From positions 1-30,336 of IMG/VR virus record IMGVR_UViG_3300032954_000055: a stretch of DNA of 30,336 nucleotides; one strand, written 5' to 3'. The notes under the pieces are model-generated. The model was not told where the DNA came from, did not search any database, and saw only the letters and a list, made by a program, of their open reading frames with translations. Every line of letters begins with the position of its first letter. The first letter of the stretch is position 1. This document shows positions 29,961 through 30,336 of the stretch, in pieces. This stretch comes from a virus. Made by a program: the position numbers and the translations under genes.

Positions 29961-30336
29961 ACATCCCGAAGTCATCCAACAGCCTGTTGTTGAGGATAAG
30001 TCATCGGATGATGGCTTCAATCTGGTGAAGAAAACAGGGGCTCAACCTGTCATAACGCCGGCAAAAACCGTCGAGGATGTCGTTAAACCACCGCCGACGG
30101 ATACGGCTCCGCCGAAGCCTGTCGATCCCGAACAGGTCGTCATGCACCCGCCACCGTGGCTGAAGAACAACAACGATCTCAAGGAATGGTACGACCGCAA
30201 GGGATCCCGTCCTCAGAACTGGAAAGACAAGCCTCCCATTGTGATCAAGAGAAACTTCTTGTCCAAGCGTGAGATCGAATATCTCGCAGGATCGTCTACC
30301 GAGACTGTGACTGCGGTAGACAAGGTCACTGGCAAG
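29881..30336 (+). CDS. Proline-rich protein, or C-terminal half of the amidotransferase-like gene (partial, runs off right edge)
   Basis: An open frame runs from an ATG at 29881 to the window edge, at least 152 codons, overlapping the 204-aa gene by 80 nt in the +1 frame. It begins MVSSFLNNPKQKSFKWGWAS, has a Pro-rich linker (about residues 69-95, with KPPPTDTAPPKPVDPEQ) and then a folded-looking part with HPPPWLKNNNDLKEWYDRKG and KRNFLSKREIEYLAG. The ribosome site before the ATG is poor. If the TTCC duplication at 29889-29896 is ignored, the two frames join into one protein. No family recognised for the C-terminal part. Confidence 0.55.
   Translation, partial: MVSSFLNNPKQKSFKWGWASDTLGYGEHPEVIQQPVVEDKSSDDGFNLVKKTGAQPVITPAKTVEDVVKPPPTDTAPPKPVDPEQVVMHPPPWLKNNNDLKEWYDRKGSRPQNWKDKPPIVIKRNFLSKREIEYLAGSSTETVTAVDKVTGK

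Overview
The window is the middle of a short-tailed (podovirus-type) double-stranded DNA phage genome. The evidence is a virion gene set with terminase large subunit, portal, scaffold and an HK97-like capsid protein. It continues with a T7-style series of tail adaptor, tail nozzle and large internal virion (ejection) proteins, and no tape-measure or sheath genes are visible. A GH24 lysozyme with small membrane proteins points to a bacterial host, probably Gram-negative; the host genus cannot be read from the sequence.

Layout. From 24077 down to position 1 the minus strand carries one almost gapless late block. In transcription order it holds: a cluster of very small genes (24077-22583) including four consecutive microproteins with the same CxxC-x10-CxxC zinc site; three surface or appendage-type proteins (22582-20733), one an SGNH hydrolase; TerL and portal; an 87-aa coiled-coil protein, scaffold and major capsid protein; two small likely head proteins; a UUCG-capped hairpin; the tail fibre; the lysis genes; adaptor, a 101-aa protein and nozzle; and three internal virion proteins, the last running off the left edge. 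Most junctions are ATGA or TAATG overlaps, so translation is probably coupled.

At 24080-24523 a very AT-rich, oppositely oriented gene has its own promoter, palindrome and terminator, like a moron. From 24524 to 26785 a lone 375-aa gene sits between two regulatory regions. These hold palindromes of the form GTTRC-N4-GYAAC, repeated TACAACC words and a hairpin-dense leader with a possible 18-codon leader peptide. The leader shares the arms of the terminator that ends the gene.

From 26679 the plus strand carries probable early genes: an operon of five small unknown genes behind one sigma70-like promoter, a 164-aa basic protein behind a second, a strong terminator, then a small zinc protein, a membrane protein, a protein resembling class II glutamine amidotransferases, and a partial proline-rich protein. 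The last two may be one gene split by a TTCC duplication.

No tRNA, rRNA, CRISPR array, insertion sequence, integrase or polymerase gene was recognised. Functional names for virion proteins rest on recognising family-like sequence and gene order without database searches.
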